A stretch of DNA of 64,000 bases from contig NZ_QFWT01000003.1 in NCBI RefSeq assembly GCF_003144035.1, positions 186,001 to 250,000 on the forward strand, read 5' to 3'. Numbering within the stretch: position 1 is the stretch's first letter; each line of letters opens with the position of its first letter. Below the pieces are notes generated by a model. The model ran no database searches and was not told the origin of the DNA. It was given only the letters and a program-made list of their open reading frames with translations. The position numbers and the translations under genes were made by a program. Source of the stretch: Vibrio albus (lineage in GTDB: Bacteria; Pseudomonadota; Gammaproteobacteria; Enterobacterales; Vibrionaceae). This document shows positions 1 to 8,873 of this stretch, in pieces.

Positions 1-714
1 TTAGTTCTTCGTTCAAAGCAGCCTTTGATGTCTCCGGCCTGGTCACCGGATGGAAGAAACCTGGCCTACGTCAGCTTTCAGAATGGTCAGGCAGAAATCT
101 TCATGATGGATATCTATTCGGGTAAGCGAGAAAAATTAACGTCATTCCCTCGTCATAATGGTGCGCCAAGATTCTCTCCTGACGGTAAAACGCTTGCGCT
201 GGTACTTTCTAAAACGGGAAGCCTTCAGGTATACACTCTCGATCTGGAAAGCCGAAAACTGAGGCAGATTACGCGGGGAAGATCAAATAATACGGAACCT
301 TTCTGGTATCCGGATGGGCGATCCCTTATTTTTACGTCTGATCGGGGTGGTAAACCACAGATATATCGAGTAAATTTGGATAGCGGCTCGACAGATCGAC
401 TGACTTGGCAGGGTAGCCAAAATTTAGGGGGGCAGATTACTCCGGACGGACGTTTTATGATTATGGTAAATCGTTCTGCTTCTGGATTTAATCTCGCCAA
501 ACAAGATTTGGAAACAGGGGCGGTTCAGGTTCTTACCAAAACGCTGCTTGATGAGTCTCCAAGTATTGCACCAAATGGTGGTATGGTCATTTATAGTTCG
601 ATGTTCAGAAAGAAAAATGTGCTTTCTATGGTATCTATCGATGGCCGATTTAAAGCTAGATTACCGGCAACAAATGGGCGCGTTCGAGCACCCGCCTGGT
701 CACCGTTTTTGTAG
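1..714 (+). CDS. tolB: Tol-Pal system protein TolB, 3' part only
   Basis: This is the C-terminal 237 codons of TolB, the periplasmic beta-propeller protein that links the inner-membrane TolQRA complex to Pal during envelope constriction at division. The reading frame is open from base 1, so the true start lies upstream of the window. Repeated propeller-blade motifs are visible ([37 protein letters not shown]), and the protein ends in PAWSPFL, close to the E. coli TolB terminus PAWSPYL. It is followed 33 bp later by pal, as in the usual tol-pal operon. The call is secure; only the missing N-terminal half cannot be judged. Confidence 0.97.
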   Translation, partial: LVLRSKQPLMSPAWSPDGRNLAYVSFQNGQAEIFMMDIYSGKREKLTSFPRHNGAPRFSPDGKTLALVLSKTGSLQVYTLDLESRKLRQITRGRSNNTEPFWYPDGRSLIFTSDRGGKPQIYRVNLDSGSTDRLTWQGSQNLGGQITPDGRFMIMVNRSASGFNLAKQDLETGAVQVLTKTLLDESPSIAPNGGMVIYSSMFRKKNVLSMVSIDGRFKARLPATNGRVRAPAWSPFL

Positions 715-747
715 CGACTAAGTTTTAATATATAAGGAAGAAATAAG

Positions 748-1290
748 ATGCAACTTAATAAGGTTCTCAAAGGGCTTCTAATTGCGCTACCAGTATTGGC
801 TGTTACTGCATGTAGCTCAAGCGATGACGCAGCAGATGCTTCAATGGAACAAACAACTAACCAGCAGCAAACAGGCTCTCAGGAGACAACAGATACAACG
901 GTTGTTACTCCAATGAATACAGAGTCTCAGCTTTCTGAACAAGAACTGCAAGAGCTTAAACTGCGTGAAAATCAAACTGTGTTCTTTGCGTTCGACAACG
1001 CTACAGTATCTGGTGATTACGAAGAAATGCTGGCTGCTCATGCTGCATACCTGAGCAAAAACCCGACCATCAATGTAAAAGTTGAAGGTCACGCCGATGA
1101 GCGTGGTACGCCAGAGTACAACATTGCGCTGGGTGAACGTCGTGCTGAAGCCGTTTCTAAGTACCTTCAGGCATTAGGTGTTCAGGCTGATCAAATCCAG
1201 ATCATGAGCTACGGTGAAGAAAAACCCCTGGTTCTTGGTCAGAGTGAAGAAGCCTATGCGAAAAACCGTCGTGCGGTTATCGTATACTAA
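748..1290 (+). CDS. pal: Peptidoglycan-associated lipoprotein Pal
   Basis: Pal is an outer-membrane lipoprotein that binds peptidoglycan and TolB. The 180-residue product has a lipoprotein signal peptide ending in the lipobox VTAC, so the lipidated cysteine is residue 22. A Ser/Thr/Gln-rich linker follows, then a C-terminal OmpA-type domain with the signature [20 protein letters not shown], which holds the diaminopimelate-contacting Asp and Arg. The start is preceded by AAGGAAG at good spacing. It sits between tolB and cpoB as in the conserved tol-pal operon and is probably co-transcribed with both. Confidence 0.98.
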   Translation: MQLNKVLKGLLIALPVLAVTACSSSDDAADASMEQTTNQQQTGSQETTDTTVVTPMNTESQLSEQELQELKLRENQTVFFAFDNATVSGDYEEMLAAHAAYLSKNPTINVKVEGHADERGTPEYNIALGERRAEAVSKYLQALGVQADQIQIMSYGEEKPLVLGQSEEAYAKNRRAVIVY

Positions 1291-1302
1291 TCGGGATTGA
1301 TT

Positions 1303-2100
1303 ATGTTCAGTAACTTTAAGCGCGCTGTTTCGCTTACGTTGCTGGCGAGTGTGGCGGGTGGTGTATCCGCCGCACCAGCTCCAGTATCTGATGTAAACAG
1401 CACCACGCCTAACTCCGTTAATGCTTCTTCAGCACAACCACGGGAAACTGACGTTCAGCGTCTTGAACGTTTGCTTAATAATCGTAGCCGTGTTCAGGTG
1501 CAGATGCAGCAGCAGCTGGACAGTATGTCGGCTGAAATTCAGCAATTACGTGGAATGGTTGAGCGTAACCAGTACGATATGAAGCAAATGTTGGAACGAC
1601 AGAAAGAGCTTTTCATCGAACTGGATCGTGTTCGAAGCGGGTTGAAAGCGAATGAGCAACCGGCAGCGGTTAATCCGGAAACGCTTCAGAATGCCGATGA
1701 TACCGGATCTTCTGACAGCGGTACCTATACCGTTAATATAGATGAAGAGGCTGCTTATAAATCAGCCGTTGATTTAATTCTGAAAAAAAAGGATTACGTC
1801 GGAGCTATCGCTGCATTTAAGAAGTTCCAGGAAGATTTTCCTGAGTCTAACTTTGCACCAAACGCACATTACTGGCTGGGGCAGTTATATTTTGCGCAAA
1901 AGCAGGATATAGAAGCGGCAAAGAGCTTCGCTTCAGTTATCGCGTATGAAGACTCAAACAAACGTGCGGATTCATTGGTTAAATTAGGTGATATTGCCAG
2001 GCGCAATAATAAACCTGATGTGGCGAAAAAATACTATCAACAGGTAGTAGATGAGTACCCGAGCAGCGCCTCCGCAGAAAAGGCTAAGCAGCACCTTTAG
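1303..2100 (+). CDS. cpoB: Cell division coordinator CpoB (YbgF)
   Basis: CpoB is a periplasmic protein that coordinates Tol-Pal with peptidoglycan synthesis by PBP1B. I place the start at the ATG at 1303 (265 residues), which has GGGA six bases upstream, rather than at an in-frame TTG six bases earlier. The order is a signal peptide of about 24 residues (ending GGVSA), a trimerising coiled coil (about residues 50-110, rich in Gln, Met and Leu heptads) and a TolA-binding TPR domain (about residues 145-265, with NAHYWLGQLYF and the last repeat YYQQVVDEYP). It starts 12 bp after pal and is followed by a rho-independent terminator, so it likely closes the tol-pal operon. Confidence 0.95.
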   Translation: MFSNFKRAVSLTLLASVAGGVSAAPAPVSDVNSTTPNSVNASSAQPRETDVQRLERLLNNRSRVQVQMQQQLDSMSAEIQQLRGMVERNQYDMKQMLERQKELFIELDRVRSGLKANEQPAAVNPETLQNADDTGSSDSGTYTVNIDEEAAYKSAVDLILKKKDYVGAIAAFKKFQEDFPESNFAPNAHYWLGQLYFAQKQDIEAAKSFASVIAYEDSNKRADSLVKLGDIARRNNKPDVAKKYYQQVVDEYPSSASAEKAKQHL

Positions 2101-2131
2101 TGCTTATTGCGCGCTACAGATATCATAAACA

Positions 2132-2166
2132 CAAGGGCGGAATATATAACTCTGCCCTTGATTTTT
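2132..2166 (+). terminator. Rho-independent terminator after cpoB
   Basis: The inverted repeat CAAGGGC / GCCCTTG (2132-2138 and 2154-2160) is followed at once by ATTTTTAT. It lies 31 bp after the cpoB stop and separates the tol-pal operon from nadA. Confidence 0.8.
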
Positions 2167-2254
2167 ATGGTTTTAAACCGGGCATATCGTTTGGTATTAA
2201 CTGCTATCGGGTGTACAATGCCCGAACCCTGGAGAGTTGCGTAGAGCATGAGCA

Positions 2255-3319
2255 ATGAGCCATATATTAGATTTAATAGATACAACATCATACCCATTTC
2301 CTCCTAAGCCAGAACCGCTAACTGACGAACAGAAGCAGACCCATATTCAGAATATCAAACATCTGCTCAAAGAAAAGGATGCCGTTCTTATTGCCCATTA
2401 TTATACCGATCCTGAAATTCAGGCTTTGGCTGAAGAGACCGGTGGGTTTGTAGGCGATTCACTGGAAATGGCGAAGTTCGGTAACCGCCACCCGGCCACC
2501 ACTCTGTTGATTGCAGGCGTGCGCTTTATGGGGGAATCAGCAAAGATTCTGACACCGGAAAAAACGATTTTGATGCCAACGCTGGAAGCCGAGTGCTCAC
2601 TTGATTTAAGTTGCCCAATCGAAGAATTCAGTAAGTTCTGTGATGCTCATCCAGATCATACTGTTGTTGTGTATGCTAATACCTCCGCAGCAGTAAAGGC
2701 TCGCGCCGACTGGGTTGTGACCTCGAGCATCGCCCTGGATATCGTTGAGCATCTGGATGACGAAGGGAAGAAGATAATCTGGGGACCAGATCGTCACCTT
2801 GGTTCTTATATCCAGAAAGAAACAGGCGCAGATATGCTGCTCTGGCAAGGTGAATGTGTCGTACACGATGAATTTTCAGCTAAAAGGCTGAGCGATATGA
2901 AGGCCGTGTACCCTGATGCCGCTATTTTGGTACACCCTGAATCGCCAGCCAGCGTTGTTAAGCTAGCGGATGCCGTGGGTTCCACCAGTCAGCTGATTAA
3001 AGCGGCAAAAGAACTGCCGAATAAACAGCTTATTGTGGCGACCGACAAGGGCATTTTCTACAAGATGCAGCAGATGGTACCGGAAAAAGAGCTGATGGAG
3101 GCTCCAACCGCTGGTGCTGGCGCTACATGCCGAAGCTGTGCTCACTGTCCTTGGATGGCGATGAACGGCCTTGCAGCGATAGAAAGTGCATTGACTGAAA
3201 GTGGTGACACTCATGAAATTTTTGTGGACGAAGAGGTAAGAGTAAAATCACTCGTACCACTGAATCGTATGCTGGACTTTGCTGAGCAGATTAACGCTAA
3301 AGTGGAAGGCAATGCCTGA
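2255..3319 (+). CDS. nadA: Quinolinate synthase NadA
   Basis: NadA condenses iminoaspartate with dihydroxyacetone phosphate to quinolinate in de novo NAD synthesis, using an oxygen-sensitive [4Fe-4S] cluster. The 354-residue product is close to the 347 of E. coli. The three cluster cysteines match by position: Cys114 in AECSLDLSC, Cys201 in GECVVHDEF and Cys298 in CRSCAHCPW. Active-site segments [10 protein letters not shown] and HPESPASVV are present. An upstream ATG at 2248 opens only a 19-codon frame, so 2255 is preferred. The cpoB-nadA order matches enterics and vibrios, but the tRNA cluster found there in E. coli is absent. Confidence 0.97.
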   Translation: MSHILDLIDTTSYPFPPKPEPLTDEQKQTHIQNIKHLLKEKDAVLIAHYYTDPEIQALAEETGGFVGDSLEMAKFGNRHPATTLLIAGVRFMGESAKILTPEKTILMPTLEAECSLDLSCPIEEFSKFCDAHPDHTVVVYANTSAAVKARADWVVTSSIALDIVEHLDDEGKKIIWGPDRHLGSYIQKETGADMLLWQGECVVHDEFSAKRLSDMKAVYPDAAILVHPESPASVVKLADAVGSTSQLIKAAKELPNKQLIVATDKGIFYKMQQMVPEKELMEAPTAGAGATCRSCAHCPWMAMNGLAAIESALTESGDTHEIFVDEEVRVKSLVPLNRMLDFAEQINAKVEGNA

Positions 3320-3330
3320 TAAAGTCTGAT

Positions 3331-3360
3331 AAAAAAGAGAGGGATAACCTCTCTTTTTTA
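3331..3360 (+). terminator. Rho-independent terminator after nadA, probably bidirectional
   Basis: The perfect stem AGAGAGG / CCTCTCT (3336-3342, 3348-3354) has an A-run before it and a T-run after it. This arrangement can end both nadA (plus strand) and the convergent UPF0149 gene (minus strand). Confidence 0.85.
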
Positions 3361-3384
3361 TCTCTGATACTTCGCTATTTCTGC

Positions 3385-3954
3385 TTATTCCCCGTCCACC
3401 AGCATCGCTGCCCGCTGAGTCAGCCCACACGCCATCATAGGCATGGCCTTATAAATTTCTTCAAATTGGTCTAACCCTTCAACACCTTGTTGAGTAAGTG
3501 TTTCTACGGAAGTTTCTGGGTCATATAGCATGCTAAGAGACAGAATGAACCCACCCATCAGAGCACTGTCTTCACTGTCTGCTGGCATAATCGTTTCCCA
3601 GTCGTCCTTGGTTATATGCCATCCATCAAGCATACCGGCAGCAAAGCCTCTCACACTCTCTGTAATAATATCCTTTTCATCCAGGTTGTAGCCTTCAGGC
3701 CATTGCCAACTGCCATCCAGCAGAGTTTCACGGGTATGGTTCCACAACTCAACAATCAGGTGTGCATATTGCTCAAACTGAGCTCCATCCTCAAATGGGT
3801 TCTCTTCGTTATTACCCCACAGATAAGGGAGCCATTCTGACGGATTAATCAGGTGGGGTGCTGCGGCCATTGCCGTCACAAAGCCTCTGGTTTCGGCCTC
3901 GCTGACCAGCTTATTGTGTAATTCCGGGATCAGAAGAAATTCTTGTAGTGTCAC
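3385..3954 (-). CDS. UPF0149 (YecA/YgfB-like) family protein
   Basis: The 189-residue cytoplasmic protein resembles the UPF0149 family. It has the family's N-terminal helix layout with RGFVTAMAAAPHLINPSEWLPYLWG and a mid-region RGFAAGMLDGW. The family has no firmly established biochemical role. The C-terminal SEC-C zinc motif of full-length YecA is missing, so it is nearer the short YgfB-type members. It stands alone and converges on nadA, sharing the bidirectional terminator. Family assignment is from memory of conserved motifs; function is unknown. Confidence 0.8.
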   Translation of the reverse strand: MTLQEFLLIPELHNKLVSEAETRGFVTAMAAAPHLINPSEWLPYLWGNNEENPFEDGAQFEQYAHLIVELWNHTRETLLDGSWQWPEGYNLDEKDIITESVRGFAAGMLDGWHITKDDWETIMPADSEDSALMGGFILSLSMLYDPETSVETLTQQGVEGLDQFEEIYKAMPMMACGLTQRAAMLVDGE

Positions 3955-4147
3955 GTTTACTATCCGTTAAGTATTTGCTTTTTATCTTAGCAGGGTGAGG
4001 CAGTAATGTATGTGTTTCAGAGTACCATGTGGCGGTTATTTGAGCATTGACATGAAAAGCAGTCAATTCCTCTGACTCAGAGCCTAATTCCGGTCATAGA
4101 TTCAGGTTTATCATTTAAATATAGTGTTTAAAGCTGTCTTAAATTTG

Positions 4148-4176
4148 TTTTCATGGTATATATAACTATATATAAT
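4148..4176 (+). promoter_or_regulatory. Candidate sigma-70 promoter of alaE
   Basis: A perfect -10 TATAAT (4171-4176) stands 17 bp after a weak -35 TTTTCA (4148-4153), about 70 bp before the alaE start. The remainder of the 3955-4245 gap is AT-rich with no further structure that I can support. Confidence 0.5.
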
Positions 4177-4245
4177 GCGATTCCCCAGTCAGGTGTCTGG
4201 TTTCCTTAAGTGTTTTGTGGTTATTTGTTCTGTAGGTGCTATACG

Positions 4246-4695
4246 ATGAAAGTTCAGCTTCCTTTTTCTGTTCGGCATGCGGTTGCCGATACGTTTGCAA
4301 TGGTTATTTTCTGTTTTGCTGTTGGAATGGTAGTGGAAATCCTTATTTCAGGGATGACTTTTGAGCAGTCTCTTGCCTCTCGCCTGTTATCGATACCTGT
4401 TAATACGGCAATTGCATGGCCTTATGGTATTTACCGTGACTGGTTTATCACTGTAGCCGGGAAAGTGTCGGCTTCAAAGGTAGTGAAATTGGTCGCTGAT
4501 TTACTGGCTTTTGTTTCTTTTCAACTGCCGGTTTATGCCGGAATTTTGTTTTCTGTCGGGGCATCACCTGATCAAATCATCACTGCAGTTGCCAGCACAG
4601 CCGTTATTTCATGCGGTATGGGGGTGGTATACGGTCAGTTTCTGGAAATTTGCCGCCGCTGGTTCCGGGTTCCCGGGTATTGCCAACAGGCATAA
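4246..4695 (+). CDS. alaE: L-alanine exporter AlaE
   Basis: AlaE exports L-alanine across the inner membrane. Starting at the ATG at 4246 the product is 149 residues, exactly the E. coli length; a 12-codon upstream extension is dropped because it lacks a ribosome site and homology. Family segments are clear: [11 protein letters not shown] near the N terminus, [30 protein letters not shown], and the C-terminal [16 protein letters not shown]. Four hydrophobic spans are visible. It appears monocistronic. Confidence 0.95.
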   Translation: MKVQLPFSVRHAVADTFAMVIFCFAVGMVVEILISGMTFEQSLASRLLSIPVNTAIAWPYGIYRDWFITVAGKVSASKVVKLVADLLAFVSFQLPVYAGILFSVGASPDQIITAVASTAVISCGMGVVYGQFLEICRRWFRVPGYCQQA

Positions 4696-4708
4696 AAGAC
4701 CCTCACAA

Positions 4709-4735
4709 CCGGTTAAACTGGCTATATTTTGTGAT
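4709..4735 (+). terminator. Weak terminator-like hairpin after alaE
   Basis: A short stem CCGGT / ACTGG (one G-T pair) is followed by CTATATTTT, 13 bp after the alaE stop. The stem is weak, so this is tentative. Confidence 0.3.
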
Positions 4736-4792
4736 AATTAGCTAATTATTAGGCAGTTAAACATAAAACCATGTTTTTTTCTGTTTTTATAC

Positions 4793-4821
4793 TTGACCAA
4801 TCAGGCCTTAATCATTAAATT
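4793..4821 (+). promoter_or_regulatory. Promoter of the tRNA-Ser gene
   Basis: A near-consensus -35 TTGACC (4793-4798) and -10 TAAATT (4816-4821) are 17 bp apart. They are followed by a GC-rich discriminator (AGCGCC), the pattern of growth-rate-controlled stable RNA promoters. A small leader hairpin, GTTGTC / GACAAC, lies between the promoter and the tRNA. Confidence 0.6.
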
Positions 4822-4863
4822 AGCGCCTCGTTGTCGCAGAGAAGACAACAACAATTTGATTAC

Positions 4864-4951
4864 GGTGAGTTGTCCGAGTGGCTGAAGGAGCACGCCTGGA
4901 AAGTGTGTATACGGCAACGTATCGAGAGTTCGAATCTCTCACTCACCGCCA
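4864..4951 (+). tRNA. tRNA-Ser (anticodon GGA)
   Basis: An 88-base class II tRNA is readable. The acceptor arms are GGTGAGT and ACTCACC, followed by discriminator G and encoded CCA. The D-arm is followed by the anticodon stem CACGC / GTGTG around loop CTGGAAA, giving anticodon GGA for UCC and UCU codons. A long variable arm typical of tRNA-Ser precedes the T-arm GAGAG-TTCGAAT-CTCTC. A promoter and a terminator bracket it as a single-gene unit. Confidence 0.97.
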
Positions 4952-4960
4952 CATTCTAAG

Positions 4961-4983
4961 ACCTTGCTTTTGCAAGGTTTTTT
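4961..4983 (+). terminator. Rho-independent terminator after tRNA-Ser
   Basis: The perfect 7-bp stem ACCTTGC / GCAAGGT (4961-4967, 4972-4978) with a TTTT loop runs into TTTTTT, 9 bp after the tRNA CCA end. Confidence 0.92.
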
Positions 4984-5144
4984 CGTTTCTGGCATTTAGT
5001 TTTATCGTTGTGGCGACAATAGGGGCTACAATTGCGTATTCCGGAGCAATCCAGCCACCGTTTCCGGGATTGTCCGGCCACCCATTCCGTTTTAATCCGG
5101 ACACTATTTCCGGCATCATGTAGCCCGCCGCGCGGAATGGTAAT

Positions 5145-5723
5145 TTAGCATCTGTTACCAAAGGACTCAGCCAGTTTCAGCAAATGCTCAGTTGCCTCCA
5201 TATGTTGTGGGTAATCGCTGAATTTCTGGCGCTGTTCTTTAGTCATCTCAAAGAGATCACTTTTTACCGCCCAAAACAGTGTTGAGGTACGAAGCATGGC
5301 TCTCAGCGGGTTGCATACTTCATACTCGTATATATCTTCCAGTTCTGCCAGAATTTGTTCCCGCTCTTCTTCACTTATCCCCGGTTTAGCCAACTTTTCT
5401 TTTACCTTTTGGTAGCGTTGACTGCTGGTAAGTTGTTCCATTAGTGGAACGTTGCTATCAGCCATTTCTTCCAGCTTGGCTCTTATCACGGCAACCCAGT
5501 GCGCTTTGGTTAACTGGACGTCTGTCGTGGTACTGACATTGCAGAGAATTTGCGTTTCAATTCCAGCCTGAGCATTCATGACAATGGTTCTGACCTTCTG
5601 GAAAGGCAATTGATACTCCTTACATAGTTCAATGATCATGGAGTGAAAGCCGTCGCCGGGCAGGTGGATATTCTGCTTAAACTGGATAATCGCACTCTCT
5701 TGTTCAGGAGTCAGTTGGCTCAT
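5145..5723 (-). CDS. Conserved-looking protein of unknown function, 192 residues
   Basis: I do not recognise this protein. It is soluble and acidic, with no signal peptide or membrane segment. The N-terminal half contains FHSMIIELCKEYQLPFQKVRTIVMNAQAGIE; the C-terminal half is strongly helical and charged (KVKEKLAKPGISEEEREQ, then LEDIYEYEV). AAAGGGA stands about 12 bases before the ATG. Codon usage resembles neighbouring chromosomal genes, so it is probably a real gene. It is transcribed away from the mini-genes upstream and towards the tRNA-Ser. No function is proposed. Confidence 0.75.
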   Translation of the reverse strand: MSQLTPEQESAIIQFKQNIHLPGDGFHSMIIELCKEYQLPFQKVRTIVMNAQAGIETQILCNVSTTTDVQLTKAHWVAVIRAKLEEMADSNVPLMEQLTSSQRYQKVKEKLAKPGISEEEREQILAELEDIYEYEVCNPLRAMLRTSTLFWAVKSDLFEMTKEQRQKFSDYPQHMEATEHLLKLAESFGNRC

Positions 5724-5899
5724 GTAACTTGTGTCCCTTTCTGGATATTGTGTATGGGAAAATGGCTAAAGCAGCGATGATATCACTTCATATCACGGTA
5801 TCAACCAGCTTATTGCCGGAGAGGCAATAAAGCTAGCTACAGACTTATTGGCATGGGAATATTCATTCCCCCTCTTTGTTTGTTCTGTCACCGTGTGAC

Positions 5900-5992
5900 T
5901 TACTTATGATACTTAGGCCAAATCGCCAGGCATAACGTTCGTGCTTCGGCTTTAATTGCAGCCATGTAGGTCTGTAACCCCATGATTTTCAT
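5900..5992 (-). CDS. Small protein of 30 residues, translationally coupled to the gene before it
   Basis: A 30-codon frame beginning MKIMGLQTYMAAIKAEARTL starts on an ATG that overlaps the stop of the preceding mini-gene (ATGA), the usual sign of translational coupling. The predicted peptide is basic and helical, ending WPKYHK, with no evident membrane span. I do not recognise the sequence. It is supported only by the coupling and sensible composition, so conservation in other genomes would decide whether it is real. Confidence 0.45.
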   Translation of the reverse strand: MKIMGLQTYMAAIKAEARTLCLAIWPKYHK

Positions 5993-6123
5993 TGAGTGAT
6001 CATGCCCTCGGTATACTTCTCTATTAGCCGGGCAGCAAATTCCGGTGATTCACCTTTCTTTTTCACATCATAAACGCGGGCCTGAGCATATTGTCGCAGA
6101 GAATATAGCAGCTGTTTGTACAT
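5989..6123 (-). CDS. Small basic protein of 44 residues, unknown function
   Basis: The frame can be extended upstream to 6207, but the ATG at 6123 has a strong ribosome site (GAGGA, 7-8 bases upstream), so I call a 44-residue protein starting MYKQLLYSLRQYAQARVYDV. It is charged and helical (SPEFAARLIEKYTEG) and is not a membrane or secreted protein. It overlaps the next mini-gene by ATGA. I do not recognise it. The pair stands alone between the 192-residue gene and the divergent kinase gene. Confidence 0.6.
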   Translation of the reverse strand: MYKQLLYSLRQYAQARVYDVKKKGESPEFAARLIEKYTEGMITQ

Positions 6124-6380
6124 CTTGTGTTCCTCATGGCGATGACAGTAATTCTGAACCTTAAGGTTGATTAATTTGTATACAAACTTTGTGCCAGTGA
6201 GCGTCAAATTCCTGAATCGTTGGTTTATACCGCAGATATGCGTTCTGAAGACGGCAACCGTGTTAATTCACAAATACTGATGTAAAAATGGGTATAACCA
6301 AATTTATGGCGTCTACATGTATACAATATAAAGGTAACTAGGTGGTAACATAGGGCCATAGTGTTTATTAGGGAAGTAAC

Positions 6381-8801
6381 ATGACGACAAGTGAAATTAG
6401 TACCCAGTCCTGGGTGTGGCGGGCGATGGTCAGAAGTGGTTTGATACCGCTGGTTTTAGTTGAGTCTGTTCTTATTGCTGTTTATCTGTTGAGTAACCAT
6501 TTTATCAGCTCTGAGAACATGAATTATATCTATCAGCAGGCAAACTCAGAGTTGAGTATCTCGGCGAAAAGAGAAACATCAATTATTCGGGAAAACTTAA
6601 TATCAATCTCTACCCTGACAAAGTTATATAGTACAGAAACAGAAAGAGTTTTATCCGGTGATACCTATTTGGATACTGATGATGAGGCTAATCTTGAAAT
6701 AAAGGACAGCGGAGTCTTGTACTCGAAAGAAGATCTTGGGGGGGCTGCCTCTTTTTATTCTGCGTATACAGAAAATGATAAAAAAGATATGCAGAAAGTA
6801 TATAAGCTGTCTCAGCTTGATCCTCTAATGAAGCAGATACAAGAAAGTAACGAGTTAGTAGCAGCGATATATTTCAATAGCTGGGATTCATACAACAGAA
6901 TTTATCCCTGGTTTTTAACCGTCGATCAGTATCCGCCGGAGATGAATATACCGGAATATAATTTTTATTATCTGGCTGACGGTCAGCATAACCCGGAACG
7001 TGATGTCGTCTGGACTGATGTTTATATTGACCCCGCAGGACAGGGGTGGATGGCCTCTGCCATTGCACCTGTTTATAACCGGAATAATGATTTTCTTGAA
7101 GGTGTCGTCGGGTTAGATATTACCGTCGGTACTATTGTGGAAAGTATCCAGAACTTATCCGTTCCCTGGGATGGCTATGCGATATTAGCCAGTGGCGACG
7201 GGAATATTATGGCATTGCCTCCTAAAGGTGAGACAGATTTTGGTCTTAAGGAGTTAACGGATTATAACTATCAGAAAGCCATCACAGAAGAGGTGTTTAA
7301 ACCTGATCAGTTCAACCTGTATAAGCGCAGAGATACCAGCATACTGGGTGAATCGTTGGTTAAAAATAAAGAAGGTATTACAGAACTTGTTCTGGATGGA
7401 AACAAAAAGTTAGCTTCCTGGTCGACTATACCGGAGACAAACTGGAAAATTCTTCTCATCGTTGATGAGGACGATATGTACGCGGAGTCCCGCGCGCTGG
7501 AAAATAAGTTCCAGACCATCGGCTATATACTGATACTGGGGCTGGTTGGATTCTATTCACTGTTCTTATTGTTTATGTGGTTCTCATCAAAAAGCATGAG
7601 CCGCCATATTGCCGGGCCACTATCAGACATACAAGAAATGATAACCCGAGTGAGTATGGGTGAATTTCATCTGTCTCATAAAAATTTCAGGATTAAGGAA
7701 ATTAATGAAACGGAAAAATCCATTATTCGGATGGGGAAAAAATTAGATCAGATAACCACTGAGCTAAGAAACGCGAAAATCGATGCGGAAGAAGCAAATA
7801 TCGCGAAGAGTCAGTTTATTTCTAATGTCAGTCATGAAATCCGAACCCCGATGAACGCTATACTGGGTATGTCTCACATTCTTCTGGATGATGGTCTGAG
7901 TGATGAGCAAAAACAGTATATTTCTAAAATCAATAAAGCGGGGAAACACTTATTATCATTAATCAATGACGTATTGGACCTTTCCAAGCTGGATTCAGGA
8001 AAAATAGAGATAGAAAGTCATAGCTTTGAATTAATGTCTATTGTGCAGGATGTTCGGGATATCTTTGAACATAAAGCAAAAGATAAGGGGTTAGGGTGTC
8101 ACGCGGAAATAGATGAAAATATCCCTCCGGTATTAATTGGTGATCAACTGCGTATCAAGCAAATCCTGCTCAATTATGTGAGCAACGCCATTAAATTTAC
8201 CGATAGCGGTACAATTAGCCTGAAAATCAGCCTGTTAAATAAATCGGAATCCAGTGTTAGTTTGTGTTTTACCGTGCAGGATACCGGTATAGGTCTGTCT
8301 GAGAGTGAACAGGATAGAATTTTTGACAGTTTTCAGCAGGCGGATGCATCCATTGCCCGCAAGTATGGTGGTACAGGGTTGGGACTGGCCATTTGTCAGC
8401 ATATTGCGCATGCGCTGGGAGGTTCTGTCGGTGTTGACAGTGAGCCCGGTGTTGGCAGTTCATTCTGGTTAACACTGGACCTGAAAATTGATCATACCGC
8501 AAGCCATACTTATGTGAGTGACGAGGGTCCTCTGGATATTCTCCCACCCGTTAAATCCACATCAGAATATGGCACAGCAGAACTTGACAGTGAAATTTCA
8601 GAGGAGCGGCTTAATCGCTTGTATGAATTGTTGGAAGACAATGATTTGGAGGCGGAGTCTTATTTCTCTGCTGAAAAGGCGTTCTTCGAAACGGCTTTCC
8701 CCGTATTAAGTAAAATTCTGGCAGGGCACATCGCTGTATATGAATTTGAACGGGCTTTAAAAGTCGTTGATGAAATGAAAAGCACCTACCGCAGTCTCTA
8801 G
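6381..8801 (+). CDS. Membrane-bound Cache-type sensor histidine kinase (orphan, no receiver)
   Basis: This 806-residue sensor has a membrane span (about residues 18-42), a large periplasmic double-Cache-like sensor (about 55-370, with MNIPEYNFYYLADG and PAGQGWMASAIAPVYN), a second span (about 376-402) and a HAMP-like linker. The HisKA domain has the phospho-acceptor His485 in SHEIRTPMNAILG. The HATPase domain has the N-box NYVSNAIKF and G-boxes DTGIGL and GGTGLGLAIC. The sequence resembles hybrid kinases and ends in a helical tail of about 70 residues, but there is no receiver or Hpt domain and no response regulator next to it, so its partner must be elsewhere. A strong terminator follows. 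Confidence 0.9.
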   Translation: MTTSEISTQSWVWRAMVRSGLIPLVLVESVLIAVYLLSNHFISSENMNYIYQQANSELSISAKRETSIIRENLISISTLTKLYSTETERVLSGDTYLDTDDEANLEIKDSGVLYSKEDLGGAASFYSAYTENDKKDMQKVYKLSQLDPLMKQIQESNELVAAIYFNSWDSYNRIYPWFLTVDQYPPEMNIPEYNFYYLADGQHNPERDVVWTDVYIDPAGQGWMASAIAPVYNRNNDFLEGVVGLDITVGTIVESIQNLSVPWDGYAILASGDGNIMALPPKGETDFGLKELTDYNYQKAITEEVFKPDQFNLYKRRDTSILGESLVKNKEGITELVLDGNKKLASWSTIPETNWKILLIVDEDDMYAESRALENKFQTIGYILILGLVGFYSLFLLFMWFSSKSMSRHIAGPLSDIQEMITRVSMGEFHLSHKNFRIKEINETEKSIIRMGKKLDQITTELRNAKIDAEEANIAKSQFISNVSHEIRTPMNAILGMSHILLDDGLSDEQKQYISKINKAGKHLLSLINDVLDLSKLDSGKIEIESHSFELMSIVQDVRDIFEHKAKDKGLGCHAEIDENIPPVLIGDQLRIKQILLNYVSNAIKFTDSGTISLKISLLNKSESSVSLCFTVQDTGIGLSESEQDRIFDSFQQADASIARKYGGTGLGLAICQHIAHALGGSVGVDSEPGVGSSFWLTLDLKIDHTASHTYVSDEGPLDILPPVKSTSEYGTAELDSEISEERLNRLYELLEDNDLEAESYFSAEKAFFETAFPVLSKILAGHIAVYEFERALKVVDEMKSTYRSL

Positions 8802-8822
8802 AGCTTGCTCTAGCCCGTAAAT

Positions 8823-8873
8823 ACAGGTCACCTTATGTACCTAGTCACATAAGGTGACCTGTGTCATTTTTTT
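8823..8873 (+). terminator. Very strong rho-independent terminator after the sensor kinase
   Basis: A perfect 16-bp stem (8823-8838 paired with 8847-8862, core GGTCACCTTATGT) with an 8-base loop is followed by GTCATTTTTTT. It isolates the kinase from the pullulanase gene. A second small inverted repeat, CTAGAGC / GCTCTAG, overlaps the kinase stop codon. Confidence 0.92.

Noticed and set aside
4984..5144. CCGG-rich stretch beside the tRNA-Ser, considered as an integration (att) site
   Set aside because: No duplicated tRNA 3' end and no integrase gene anywhere nearby.
4878..5161. Overlapping open frames on both strands across the tRNA-Ser and its terminator
   Set aside because: They read through the tRNA and terminator, lack ribosome sites and have no recognisable protein features.
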